64,000 nucleotides of DNA from Clavaria fumosa (taxonomy: Eukaryota; Basidiomycota; Agaricomycetes; Agaricales; Clavariaceae). Below are positions 12,001 through 23,821 of the stretch, one piece after another (position 1 is the first letter of the stretch; every line of letters begins with the position of its first letter). The position numbers and the translations under genes are program-made. Below the pieces are notes generated by a model that saw nothing but the letters and a program-made list of their open reading frames with translations, did not search any database and had not been told where the DNA came from. Location: positions 744,001 through 808,000 of the forward strand of contig OX637798.1 in NCBI GenBank assembly GCA_951802425.1. Direction: 5' to 3'.

Positions 12001-14756
12001 CTATTCCGCGGTGGGTTGTCAAAGCAGCCAATGGAAGCAGCAACGTGGGTTTCCGAGAGAGCCGTGGGGAGAAGGGAGGAGCGGTAGAGCTGTACAGTGC
12101 CAGCGCGTGTACACTTGAAATGACCTGGCGCCCAGGACCAGAGCTCCTCGCGCGAGAGGGGAGGAAGGGGATAAATAGCAAACCCCCCACGTCACTTATG
12201 TTGGTTCAGACGTTTCTGTTTCCCGAGAGAATGGACTGGGGAAGACGTTCCAAAGAAGCACGCGAATGAATGGGGGGGGGGGGGGCAAGAGCTGTCCTGC
12301 CAAGCGTGGGCGTGAGCGTGGACGCTGCGGGTCCCAGAAATGTTTTCCCTTGCCGCCGAACTGGCGGTCGAGGCGTGGCCTCACTTTCCATGTCATAGAC
12401 CCGGCGATTGCCACGATCGCCCATCATGAAAGTGAACAGACAGGCCGTGACGTGGTCCTTGACGAAAGGAAATAACACAAGGAAAGTAACGCGGAATAGG
12501 GGGCGGCGCAAGGTGTGGGTTTTTTTCTTTTTCAATTGTCAATGTTGGGGATGGGCTGGCGCGCGTTGCGTGCGCGTGCGGCGCTTGACGAGATGCGGAC
12601 GGTTTGGGGGTGGAATGGGCTTTGGCAGCAGCAGCGCAGGTCTGAGCAGCGGCGTCACCGCACTGGGGAGGTACCTGCAGCGCCGCACGCGTGGGCGACT
12701 AATCATAGGAATGGAGCCATCATGCATCATGGGTGGGTGTGTCGGTTCGATCGGGGTCAACGCAATCGGTAACGGGCATCACGTAAGCGTTGCACTTGAC
12801 TACAAGTCAATAATGGGCCATTTGGCCACTCCATCATTGCGCGGCGGCGGACGGTCTAGTCTCTGCGGCCATTCAGCGCATGCAATACTTGTGTGATCCG
12901 TTGGTGTGACTAGCGCGGCGAGTTGTGATGGATGGGGACGGGACATAGCCGCACACTTGTCCTTAATTATTATTATTTTCGACCCGTCCGTCCCATCATG
13001 ATGAGATGAACTACTTGTTGCTACTTTAGTCGGGGCTTGTCGATATCGAGACTCGTGGCGCACCGCAAGAGGCGTCGGAGGCGACATCACCCTGGAAACT
13101 ACCAATGGCCAGCAGTAGTTGGGCCGCGCCAATCCTTGGCCTGAGCATTCCGTCGTTGCGGCACGCTGGCAATATCTTATCTGATTACATAAAGCTGCTT
13201 GTAAGCGCCTGTCCTGTTTGTGGTGGCTCGTTTGCGCACTGATGACCACCCGTCCATGGAAACCTGTTTTGGACATCCCATCCCTCGCTCCCGTGGCTTG
13301 GACCGAGGCTGTCGTAAACGCGACCAGGCTTTCTCATTGGTCTTAGGTGCCCCCCGCAGTACAGCGTGTTCTCGTCGCCACAACACGCTCAGAACGCGTT
13401 TTTTTTTTTCATCTATTATTTGCGTGCAAAAGAAAAAGGCGCTCGGGACAATCGAACCCCTGCGTTTCGGACTATCTATGCGCTGAGAGACGTTTGTTGG
13501 ATGACGAAAGTCCGAGGACGCTTTTCACTCTAACTCGCTTGCTGTAATAGTCGTTTGGCGTTCTGCCCCGACAGCCGCTGCGGAAATGCTGTCGGCGCCT
13601 ATGTCCCGTTTCTCGGCAGCCAGTTGGCGTTCCTCTCGGCATCGTTTAGCGCTGGGCTGTTCTGTTCAGATGCCACATTCTCTCTTTTAGACGCGGGCGA
13701 TCTCGACTAGAATGGCTCGCCTTTGGCAGGGTCTGTATAGCTGGCACCCATAGACCGTTGGCTCCATTGAGTCACAGTGAGTCATTGTTAAAAGTTTCTT
13801 TACTATTGGTGGATTTTTGACGCGCTTTTGCGAATTTGTCTCCAGCTTGTGGGCAACATTCATACGTATGCCTGTGCCGAGCAGAACCAGCGTGTCCTTG
13901 GACATTGTCGAGCCGTCTTGCTTCAACATTTGCGGGGCGATGAAGCCTACCACCAGCCTCGTTTCCTGGGTTGAACGCGCAATATAAAATGCTTGCCACG
14001 AAGATGACATTGGCCCTACAACTCGACAGATACACACAGACCCCCATCCTCCCAGAAATGAACGCGCCGCTTCCCCACAACGTACACGTCGTGAGTGTTG
14101 TTTTTGACGCGTCTGCGGGCTGGTGTGGCTGATCTTCGCGTGGACATCAGCCGGACACACAATTTGTACTGAGGCCCCCTCGGACAGAGCAAGATGCTGC
14201 CCGCTACCGACGATCGCACATCACCCAATTCATCGGGCATATTGTTGTCGCTCAGGGAACTATTGAAATATTCAATAACGTGCGTATCATCTTGCCAACG
14301 TCCTCTTGCCCATTCTGATACTCGGATTGCATGGCTTAGGAGTACATCACGTCGTTCAAGCATCCTTTAATCGACTATCAAATCTTCCCGTGTAGTCCAT
14401 ATGACTTACAGTAAGTTCTGATGTGCCTCCCGTTGCACTCATATGTTTAACAGAGATCTGTAGACCGCTGCATGAGTTAGTTGGTCGTCGTTAGGGTTAG
14501 GTCTCATCCTGGATAGCGTAATCGGACTTAATGGACATGGACAGCAATTGACATCTATAACACATCGTCATTCTATTACAATACCTCTTTTATAATGTCA
14601 CACATATTCGGAGCCGCGGAAAGGGATCGATTTTTAGAAGGGTGTGAATTGTTTCAGTGAATCGTTTGTTATCCTGGTGCGGAGCCTATTTCGCCGGGTT
14701 TCACGTACGTCGGTCCCAAAGTCATGGTTGTCAATTTGCTCTGCAGGCTGTACATG
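9001..14756. other. Gene-free upstream region, second part
   Basis: No gene is supportable. Simple repeats include a GATGCT-type repeat at 9021-9053, (ATGGT)n at 9531-9568, (GAT)n at 10769-10796 and a G14 run at 12272-12285. A strong G-quadruplex-type motif lies at 10021-10046. The right-hand end, about 14600-14756, is probably the 3' UTR of the prefoldin gene. A 157-codon minus-strand frame ending at 13687 was considered and set aside. Confidence 0.5.
9531..9568. repeat. ATGGT pentanucleotide microsatellite
   Basis: Seven perfect tandem copies of ATGGT followed by a partial copy. It lies in the gene-free region and has no coding role that I can see. Confidence 0.95.
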
Positions 14757-15679
14757 CTACCCTCTGACTTCGCGTTTCTCTGTTTCACGTTCCCTGAGTT
14801 CTCTTCTTTTCTTGACGTCCCAGTTGAACACCCGGGCAGTGTTGACTTCCATGACTAGCCACATCGGGTCAGGGCCTATGCAAATGGAGGGCCACGACAG
14901 GGGGAAAGCACAGAAACATACCGGTTATTTGCTCTCTCAGAAACTCCAGGTCGTCGAGTGTGGTGCGCAGACTTGTCTGTGCGACGTCCAATTTCGATTT
15001 GAGAAGGGCGACAGCGTCTGGCAACGTGTACGATAGCATGACGTTCGCCTGGGGCAAAACAGAGCCTGTTAACGCGTGAGACGTCATGTGGGAGGGACTT
15101 GGGCGCGCACGCCGAGCCACAGGTAGACTGTGTCAGTGTCGGAAAGCTCTGCCTCGGCGTAGAGCGTGTCGTTGAGCTCAAAGACGGTCCGCAGCGGCGT
15201 TTGAGAGTCTTCCGCTCCGTCTTCGCTCGATGGGTCGTCCCCAGCCTGTGTGCCTGCCTACGGGGTTTGGGATAAGTCACGGATCCGGGGGGGGGGAGCA
15301 GGAACGTACCTTGCGCTGCTGCAGAAACTCGACCATGGACAGCGTTTTCTTGATGTCTGGAATCTTATCCTCCAGACTTTGCTTTCGCTGATTCAAGTTT
15401 TGGTCCATGAAGCGATACTTCCTGCGCTTCGCTCCGCGTAAGGCGGCACGTCCGATACATTGGAAGAGAAAGGAACGGCTACGCACGCGAGTGCGTCCTG
15501 CAGGTTGCGCAACATGGCTTCCACGGGCGTGTCCCCGAGGTACGATCCGACATCGGTCTGGCCACACACCACGGTGAGATGCCTGTGAAACGCGACGGAA
15601 TGGAGAGACGGACGATGAAGGGCGCCTTTGGTATGCCCCGCGCATTTTTTTCTTCCGTCACGACCTGCTTGCTCGCCAT
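14757..15679 (-). CDS. PAC10: Prefoldin subunit 3
   Basis: Alpha-class subunit of the hexameric prefoldin chaperone, which delivers nascent actin and tubulin to the CCT chaperonin in the cytosol. Six exons join in phase: 15679-15614, 15557-15487, 15421-15310, 15257-15111, 15048-14922 and 14854-14757, giving 206 residues against about 200 usual for the family. Diagnostic motifs are RGIPKAPF near the start, YRFMDQNL and KIPDIKKTL in the first coiled-coil helix, the hairpin region VYLWLGANVMLSY, and LDDLEFLREQIT followed by ARVFNWDVKKRR at the end. An acidic insert of about 20 residues precedes the hairpin. The gene is head to head with MRD1, leaving 140 bp between start codons, so they probably share a bidirectional promoter. 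Confidence 0.94.
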
Positions 15680-15819
15680 CTTGTCTCTTTGGTAGCGGCA
15701 CCCGTGGGAGCGCGCGTCCGGATCACCAAAGCGGAGTTGGTGGCGGAGTCGAAAGTGTTAGCATAAAAAAATTTCCTCACGCGCGCGGCGGTTTTTTTTC
15801 TCTTTGTACTCCAGTCACC
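15680..15819. promoter_or_regulatory. Divergent promoter, PAC10 / MRD1
   Basis: The 140 bp between two opposed start codons must contain both 5' leaders and the core promoters. A pyrimidine-rich tract precedes the MRD1 ATG. No specific binding site is recognised. Confidence 0.5.
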
Positions 15820-18632
15820 ATGTCGCGTCTAATGATAAAGAACGTCCCGGCTTATGTTACGCCAGAACGTCTCCGAGCACATTTCTCTCAAAGCAGTGGT
15901 CCAGGCGGCACCATCACCGATGTCAAAGTCGCTATGAAGCGCGACGGCACCTCTCGGAGGTTTGCGTTCGTCGGGTACAAAGCGGACGAGGAGGCGCAGG
16001 CAGCGAAGGAGTGGTTCGATAGGACGTTCATAGATACGACGCGAATAAATGTCGCCGTCATCGAGGTGGGTCTCTGCTCGAACTTGTGCATGGATCTTTT
16101 ATGCAATCTGTTGAGTTAAAGGCGTGATAGGGTGCAAAGGGCGCTCCTGCTCCCAGACCAAACAAGCGACCGCGACCCGTGACTTCTTCTCTTGCTGGGA
16201 TCTCGTCGGACAAAGACACATCGCGCACGGAGGCCGAGCCTATTCCCGAGAAGAAAGATGCTCAACTGGCTGAGTTTATGGAAATCATGCAGCCGCGCTC
16301 TAAGAAGGGACCTTCATGGACGAACGAGCGCGACGGCGGACCGACTGTCACTGCACGTTCGCCCTCATCGAAGAAAGAGAAGCCTGATCCCAAGGGCAAC
16401 TCCGAGGAACAGCCGGCTCCCACCCCGAATGCTCCAGAAAACGACATTTCGGACTTGGACTGGATGAAGCGTCACATGACTGCTACTCTCGATCCCCCCT
16501 CCAATGAACTGGAGGGGAATGCGGTACTGTTCGAGCAATCCGACAGTGAGACGGAGGAGCAGCCGCACGAAAACCCAGTGAGTCCTGCGATGACTTGTCC
16601 CGACTTCTCCGATTTAGTAAAAGCTTCCTGCAGGTCACTGATGTTTCTGATGCGGCCGACGATGCAACTAAGACCATACTCAGTACTGCCCGCCTCTTCG
16701 TTAGAAACCTAGCTTTCTCGTGCTTAGATGACGATCTGCAGAATCTGTTCTCACCTTTCGGTGATGTGAAACAGGTATGTCTTCTTGCTTTCCTCAATGA
16801 TCCTCTCGCCTGTCTCCGTACAATATTGACAATGCGTTCATCACAGGTGATTATCCTTTACTTTCTGGATCAGGGGTCTTGCACCCCACATCTGTCGTGA
16901 TGACAAACGTTAAATAGGGACATCAGACTCTTCGGAGAATGCTGATTCCAATAGTAGTGATCTGAACTTATTCATTATGCGTCTTTTTGGTTGAGAAGCT
17001 GACACTCCCTTTTCCGTATAGGTCCACATCCCCCTCGATCATCAGACGAAACAGCCTAAGGGCATAGCGTATATCACCTTCGCGCAACCCACATGCGCGC
17101 TTGCAGCGTACGAGGCTCTCGATAAGCGTTCATTCCAAGGGCGGCTGCTGCATATATTGCCTGCTGTAGATAGGAAGGGCAATCTCCAAGTGGAGAAAGA
17201 AGGCGATGGAAAGAAGAGTGTCAAGACTGAGAAGCATCTGAAGAGGAAGGCTGATGCTGGGAAGGGCTTCAATTGGGGCATGTTATTTATGAACGTTGGT
17301 GTTCTTTCCTTGTTGGCGCTGACAGGCGTGCTGAGCCTTGCTTGCATTTAGAGCGACGCGGTTCTCTCTTCGATCGCGGACCGTATGAAAATATCCAAAG
17401 CCGACATACTTGATCCAGAGTCAACCAATGCCGCTGTCAAAGTTGCACTAGCTGAAACTCATGTCATTAATGAGACAAAAGAATATCTCGAGTCTCAAGG
17501 CATCATTTTGTCGTCTTTTGCATCCCGCACCCGTTCCAGCACGACAATCCTCGTGAAGAACATTCCGTATGGGACGACGGCGACGCAAATCCGCGAGTTG
17601 TTTGAGCAACACGGTGAACTGAGCCGAGTCGTAGTCCCTCCCGCAGGTACAATCGCAGTGGTAGAGTTTGTACACGCAGCCGACGCGAAGGGTGCCTTCA
17701 GGGCTGTCGCGTATCGACGACTCGGAAGCTCAATCATCTACTTAGAGATGGGGCCGAGCGACATGTTCGCTGCTAGCAAGGCCGACGAGTCATCTCCCAC
17801 GGATGGGCCACAAGTGATAGAAGGCGTGGCGCCAGTGGCCATCGCGCAGCCGGACGGCGACCAGGATGGCGAACAAGTTGTGTCTGTCTCAGGAGGAAGC
17901 ACTCTCTTTGTCAAAAACTTGTCCTTCTCTACCACCACCGAGCGTCTTACACAAGCTGTCCGCGGACTCGGCGGATTCGTGTTTGCACGCGTGCAGACGA
18001 AGCCCGACCCGAAGCGTCCTGAAGCTGGAGCATCTCGGCTCAGCATGGGGTACGGATTCGTCGGGTTCAAGACTGTTGACGACGCAAAGAAGGCACTGAA
18101 AGGTCTGAACGGCCATGTGCTCGATGGGCATGCTTTGCACGTCAAATTTGCGGGACGCGGAAGGGAAGACGAAGAGGAGAATAAACTCAAAGAAACCGCG
18201 AAGAGCAGGACGACCAAGATGATTGTGAAAAATGTGCCTTTCGAGGTCACGAAGAAAGATATCCGGGATCTATTTAGGTAAGTTCGTGTAATTGTCAGTT
18301 TTCACTGTGATTCTGATTACGTCACTCGCAGCGCGCACGGACAGCTCAGAGCTGTTCGGCTCCCGAAGAAGTTCGACTCTAGATCAAGGGGATTCGCGTT
18401 TCTGGACTTCGTCACGCGACGGGAAGCGGAGAACGCATATGCGGCCCTGCGACATACCCATTTGCTAGGACGGCATCTGGTCCTGGAGTGGGCTTCCGAG
18501 GCTGAGCAAGACCTTGATCTTCTCAGACTGAAGGCGGGTGTCGGATTTGGCGGGGGTACAGAGTTGCCCGGCCGGAAACGGAAATTGGAATTGGATCTAG
18601 ATGAAGGGGGAGGAGAGCAAGGAGATTCGTAG
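15820..18632 (+). CDS. MRD1: Mrd1/RBM19, multiple-RRM ribosome biogenesis factor
   Basis: Nucleolar protein that binds 35S pre-rRNA and U3 snoRNA and is needed for the early cleavages of 18S rRNA processing. Six exons join in phase: 15820-16065, 16131-16577, 16634-16774, 17022-17294, 17352-18277 and 18332-18632, giving 777 residues. Five RRMs are visible: about 3-83 (MIKNVP... FAFVGYK), 250-330 (LFVRNLAF ... GIAYITF), 433-500 (ILVKNIPYG), 551-635 (LFVKNLSF ... GYGFVGF) and 655-735 (MIVKNVPF ... RGFAFLDF). The FNWGMLFMN motif between RRM2 and RRM3 is typical of Mrd1. The C-terminus is a short basic/acidic tail. Intron 3 (247 nt) is longer than the rest. The ATG chosen starts directly at RRM1, as in orthologues. 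Confidence 0.94.
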
Positions 18633-19568
18633 GTTGTGGGACGGATCTCTGGTGAACCGTGCCCCTAATCATCGCAGACGGTCATTCGACATCAAGGCGG
18701 AATGGAATTTAGTGGCTGCGAATCTCTGTGCTCAGTCTCGCGCCATTTGCGGTCCTGATCCACTCCATCTTCTTCTGTTCGCCATATCCCCACCTTGCTC
18801 GACGGCCGCACATCGCCTACATTCCCAACTCAAGCCTCTGATCCTGCCGAGCAACAGCGCCGTTCCTTCTAACTGCCTAATAAAGCTTCGCTGTCTCTCA
18901 GGTGGATGGGTACTTGGGTTCACCACGTCACTTCGGATCCAGGATGACGTCGCACACAAGGATGATGCTAGATGCTGCTGAGTGGCTTGCCAAATGCAAC
19001 GATGTTAGAGCCACGTGGTCAAGAAATGATCCAAGCGTCAAGTTGACTCTCCAGAAGCCAGAAGCAGTGCCGCTGCTATGTTACGGTTTTGTAAACCACT
19101 ACTCTAAATATGTCTGCCGTCTGTTATACGCTCCGTAATGAGGTACCAGGTGCGCTCCCGTCTAGATTTGGTGAAAGCAAAGAAATTAGGACTCTTGTTC
19201 CGATGGCGTACTGAGTCTTTTATTGCAAGATGATGTCCCTCTCGGCAGCAATGCGCCATGCAGTAAGAGAACAAGGACAGGCCGCCGACGCGAAGTAGAC
19301 GCGCTTTATCAGTGCAGGTGGTGATCTGATCTTCCATAAGTAAGGCCTAGCAACCTTGTGCGTCGGGTGCATTGTTACCACTCCGAGAAAGAAAGCCTGT
19401 AGCTCCTTGACGGCCGCCCGCCGCCCGCCACTCACTTGACCCTTGATCTCATTACACGCAACATAGGCGATGCAACTTCTTTCTTCGGCATGCCCTTCTA
19501 GCATTGAAATAGTGAGCCTTACCACTCCCGGTGACCTTCTCCACCCACTCGTTCACTAAACTCAGTTG
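18633..19568. other. Intergenic, MRD1 to STE3-type receptor
   Basis: No gene is seen. The stretch holds the MRD1 3' UTR and the receptor promoter. I looked for a short pheromone-precursor frame ending in a CaaX box on both strands and found no convincing one. Confidence 0.5.
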
Positions 19569-20953
19569 ATGGGGATCGAAACGCCGACGTTCACTCTTCT
19601 TGCAGCCATACTAGTCCTGGTGCCTGTCCCGTGTCATTGGAGAACCAGGAACCTTCCAATGCTTTATTTGACGGCTTGGCTGTTCGTGGCGAACATGATA
19701 CGTGGCATCAATGCTTCCATTTGGCTCGGAAACACTCGTATTGCCTACCTTACTTGGTGTGACATTAGTAAGTTCATGGTTCTGCATTTTGATTGCGTTG
19801 ATGGAAATTCAAGCCCGGAAGCGACCAAGGTCATAATTGCGGGACATTTTGGCGTTACAAATTGTGGCCTATGCATCTCCATACGACTGGAGAGAATGGC
19901 CGCCTTGCGAAACACCCATCAACCCATTTCTAACACTCTTCGATATATCATCAGCGAAGCTTTCATGTGTTGGGGCTTTCCAATACTTATGATGCCAATG
20001 AGTCAGAGTCCTGCCCCCCACAGTCTAACATGTGCTTATATCACGCAGCTCATATATTTATGACCTACCGTTTTGGCATCCACGAAGACCTGGGCTGCAC
20101 TTCTTCGATGGTGAAATCCACCGTTTTTTCTGTTCTGGTCCTAAATATCCTGCCCCTCGCCATCAGCTTTGCAACCTCTGTCTTCTCCGGTGAGTAGCTT
20201 GGATTCTTGTTGTTATTGCTTGACTTATTTCTCTCAAGGTATGGCTTTCATGCATTTCGCAACTTGGCATTCACGATTCGCACGCTACTTCGCGGACGTT
20301 ACCCCCGCTATGACGCGGGTGGACTTCATGCGGCTCCTGCTGTTGGCATTCCTTCTCATGACCTGGGGCACTGCACTGCAATGCTTTCTGCTGTGGTACC
20401 GGATCAGATCGATACTCTACACCGGCTGGGAATTTGTGCACTACTACAGCGTTGACCACATTCTCACTCTTTCCAAGGCCGCATTTCCGCATCCATTCCA
20501 GACATTGTTCTACATGTCACATTGGTTTGGACCTATCTCGGCATACATGGTTTTCGTCATCTTCGCTTTCAACCGTACTACGCTGGAGGAATACGTTCTG
20601 GCATACGTCTGGCTTAGACGAATCGTGTTGCGGCGAGCAGCTTCAGAACCACTTCCCAGGCTACGTTGGTAAGTTTTGCTTCTCCTTCTTTTCTTCCTTC
20701 TCATGACATTCCTGCGAACAGTGCGCCAGCACGACGTGAGGGCGCCGTGCTCGGTTTGGACGATCTGCCATCATACCACGAACTCCTATACCCGACGATC
20801 GATCCCGTCGGCTACACTGCCCGTACCCGCCGGCCTGCTGCTTCTGCGCCAACAAGTGCGCACATGGAAGCACCGGAGGCCGTGCTTCCAGAAATGCCGC
20901 CGCCTACGTATAGTAGTGGCTTGCCGTCCCCTGGCGAATTAACATCGAGTTGA
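19569..20953 (+). CDS. STE3: STE3-type pheromone receptor (class D GPCR)
   Basis: Seven-transmembrane receptor for farnesylated peptide pheromones in basidiomycetes, signalling through a heterotrimeric G protein to the MAPK cascade that ends at Ste12. Five exons join in phase: 19569-19767, 19822-20001, 20049-20189, 20239-20668 and 20722-20953, giving 393 residues. Family motifs include LVPVPCHWRTRN in TM1/loop 1, NASIWLGN and WCDIT at TM3, FGIHEDLGC in the extracellular loop before TM5, and WVLW-like LLWYRIR. The cytoplasmic tail is short and contains LPSYHEL and PPPTYSSG. The first start codon in frame after the leader was taken. It could be a mating-type (B locus) receptor or one of the non-mating STE3 paralogues common in Agaricomycetes; no adjacent pheromone gene was found to decide. 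Confidence 0.9.
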
Positions 20954-21493
20954 AGAGATTGAGACGCTCGGCCAGGTGCCTTCGCCTTTCCACGTCTTCA
21001 TCGAGTTTCGCCGTCGATTTCATACTTTCAACGCCAGAGACTTGTAAAGCATCTTGTATATTTGTAGAACCAGCTGATCTGACTTTGCCCTCATGCTCTA
21101 CTTTCATGTATCCTAGTCACATTCGTCATGTAGCTAGCTAGCTGAAAGTGAAGAGACGGTCTTGTGTACGGGTAGTTGTCATTCACACTAAGTGAGGCAT
21201 TACAGGCTTCCATGAGGATGCCGAGTTGCAGCCGTCTTTGCATAGTATCATGGTATACAAATTGCTCCATCTCAAGTTCGAGTCGGAACAGCTCTCTACA
21301 GTACTGAGTGTGATTTGGCAGTACATTGGGGGATCTGGCCTAGTAAGCTCCACAAGGCTCGGTTTAAGAACTAGAATATATATCCATAGCGTCCATTTAG
21401 CAGAGAACTTTCCACCCTAGGCGAACGGCGAATAGGTATTAGCATAGTCGGAAATTTTCACCACTTGTGACCGAAAAGGAAGTCGAGGGCATC
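20954..21493. other. Intergenic, convergent 3' ends
   Basis: This stretch separates the plus-strand receptor from the minus-strand membrane protein. It contains only probable 3' UTR sequence; no gene is seen. Confidence 0.5.
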
Positions 21494-23130
21494 TTAAGAG
21501 GGAGGGTGATGGTGATGATGGTAACCCGGCGGCGAAGGTGACTTTCGAATACCGTCCAGTCGCCCATCTCGATCTGTGTACGTCGAGCTACGGTCCTCGG
21601 ACAGCGGAGCTCCCACCGCTTCTGTTCCAGGCGCTGACATGAAGGCCGCCACCTCGCGCGCCAGCATCCGCATCCGCATCTGGTCCAGATTCCGTGCCTG
21701 TTCGACTAGCGCTGGGGTTACACGGGTATTATCCCCATCATCCATCGGAGGAGCCGCGGGGTAGGCAGAGCGCTCTGAGCCTCCGTGCGTCTGAGCAGGC
21801 TGTCTCGCGTACGGGTGGTCCGACACGTGAATATCATGCTGCGAGCGCATCGCGGTATTATGGTTCGGTAGGATAGGCGGGAGGGGCATCGGTCTCCGCA
21901 CCGGCATCGACACTGGACTAGAAGAGGACACAGATGTAGGGCCAACAAGCGGGGGATGTGGTGGAATTTCTGGCAAATTGGGGGCGTAGAAGCTTGGTGC
22001 GGTCCCCGCCGATCCGCCCCCCCTGGGGCTGCGCATTATTGGCACCTGCGTCGTAGAGCCGTTACTTGGCTCGCCCAAGAGGTGTTTGGGCGGAGGGGTT
22101 TGTATTTGTCTCTTGGTTTTGTAGAGAAGGAAAGCGAGGACCAGGATGATGAAGAGAGCAACGAGTCCACCTACAAGCCCGCCTGCGATCGCGCCGCGAT
22201 TTACACGAGTGCGAGCAGGAAGGAGCGTTGGGGTAGGTGTTGCAGAAGTAGTCGTGGAGGTGGAGGTGGATGACGTTGTTGAACTAGTAGTCGTATTGGG
22301 TGGCGGGGGCGGGGGAAGGGATGGAGTCGGGGCCCCAGACGTTATTGACGGGGTGCCAGCTGCGAACGCTCCTATTCCGGAGGCAATGAACGTGAAGACG
22401 GGCTGCCCATGCGCGATGAGACATTCTCTATTATTGGTATGGAGGTCACTTACTGCTGGTGTACCCGTTGCCAATTTTGCAGCTGAGACCCACGAATTAT
22501 AGACTGCGATAGCAGGGGGATTGATGGCGCTGGATAGCGAGTAGTTCGATCGCGGATCGGAAGAGTATGATATAGGATAGAGACGCACCCAACCATCCCT
22601 GCGTTACAATGCGACCCTGGCCTGGTGGACTCGCAAAAATAGTAGATGGCTGTGGACATGGGGCAAGGTCGATACAGCAGCCGGCATGGATTCGAAGGAA
22701 GAACGTACGCGAGACATCATCTGTAATGAGAAGGTCCCATGATGATCTCGGCACCGAGAAATTGGTTGCAACTATCGTGCCACTATTGAAGCCGCCGAAT
22801 AGAGGAGAGCAAGGTGCATCAATGCTCGACTGAACCACGCTATGAACACTATAAGAGAATGTGAGGTCTTAGATTGTATAGAAATATGCTGTGAGTCGCA
22901 CCCTGCACTGAAAACAAATGTCACTGTGTCATTCCTCGCAGCAGAAACGGTCGGAGGGTCGAAAAAACTTCCAGAAGCGCCAACAAGGACCTACGTCGCC
23001 CGTGTGAGATTTCTAGCTTGAAATGCTGAAATGGGGCAACACTTACCGTGTGGACCGTCGCACCAAGAGCAGTCGCAATACACGCTAAGAGGCAAAGCGG
23101 CCTGAGACAGCGGGCGAAGTGCGAGGCCAT
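21494..23130 (-). CDS. Cupredoxin-like extracellular domain, single-pass membrane protein (copy A)
   Basis: Six exons join in phase: 23130-23047, 22990-22902, 22848-22709, 22649-22589, 22529-22454 and 22402-21494, giving 452 residues. A signal peptide (about 1-23) is followed by a domain matching fungal extracellular serine-rich, cupredoxin-type proteins: NDTVTFVF, HSVVQSS, PCSPLFGGFNSG, PIYYFC and SHCNAGMVGAIN. The His, Cys and Met positions resemble a type I copper site, but copper binding is unproven. A Ser/Thr/Pro stalk leads to one transmembrane helix near residue 220 (GGLVGGLVALFIILVLAFLL), preceded by R and followed by KTKR. The cytoplasmic tail of about 200 residues is Pro/Ser-rich and ends in a His run. 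A paralogue with identical exon structure lies at 28355-29930. The role is unknown; a cell-wall sensor or surface protein is plausible. Confidence 0.78.
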
Positions 23131-23821
23131 CCACGTCGTGACTGGATGTTTAGTAGCCTGCCCAGCTTGTGAGATGGGGGCGATATCGAGGCGATGCGGT
23201 AGCACCTGCTAGTTGCCTTTATCACGTCCATTATTAGACATCTGAGACAGGGCCATCAAGGTTGTATTTATGGTACTTTGCAGACATTCCACAAGGAGCC
23301 GCCGCATGTCCAAGCAGACCTCGGGGCGCCCGTAAAGGATATGAAATCCCAGGTTGCTGTCGACCGACGACCTTCAAATTTCGTCGCTGCATTTCTGTTC
23401 CAAAGAACAAATTTTGTTGCGCTGTCGACATAGCCTGGGAACGAGCTGATTGCCTGACTTGATTTGGACTTGTACCTTATTGTGTTTCGAGATGGCCGCC
23501 TCGTGGAAACCGCACTCACTGATTGCGCCTCTCCAATTAGGGAAGGGATCAGCGCCGGTCCTGCGTGTTAAATGAATCTACCACATCACCTGAGCCCTCC
23601 GCAGCGTGCCGAGTGAGGAGACCAGCAAGCAAGCGGAGAAGGAAGTTCATCAAGCGAATAATACGAACAAATACCGCAAGACAACATCGACGTCATATCA
23701 AATTGTCGATTACATAAGGTCCTTTAATCTGACGTATTTGGGGTAGGTGTCGCGGTCAAAGCAAGGTTCTCTTTCGGCCTTGCTCATCGTCCAGGACAAT
23801 CGCTCTCACAGCGCATAAGAC
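23131..23821. other. Divergent intergenic region, copy A / GPH1
   Basis: This region lies between the start codons of the minus-strand membrane protein and the plus-strand glycogen phosphorylase, so it must hold both promoters. No gene or clear regulatory motif is seen. Confidence 0.5.

Noticed and set aside
13440..13480. tRNA-like T-arm (GGGGTTCGATT on the minus strand)
   Set aside because: The T-stem does not pair properly and no acceptor, D-arm or anticodon arm could be placed around it.
13687..14160. Minus-strand frame of 157 codons that reads fairly like a protein
   Set aside because: No family motif, no plausible partner exons in phase, and frames of this length occur by chance in this base composition. 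Transcript data could revive it.
14641..14790. TGTTTCA words resembling Ste12 pheromone-response elements
   Set aside because: They fall in the 3' end of the prefoldin gene and its flank, not in a promoter, and a 7-bp match is expected by chance.
18633..21493. Possible pheromone precursor gene beside the STE3-type receptor
   Set aside because: I scanned short frames on both strands for a CaaX end and found none convincing. Such genes are tiny and a dedicated search might still find one.
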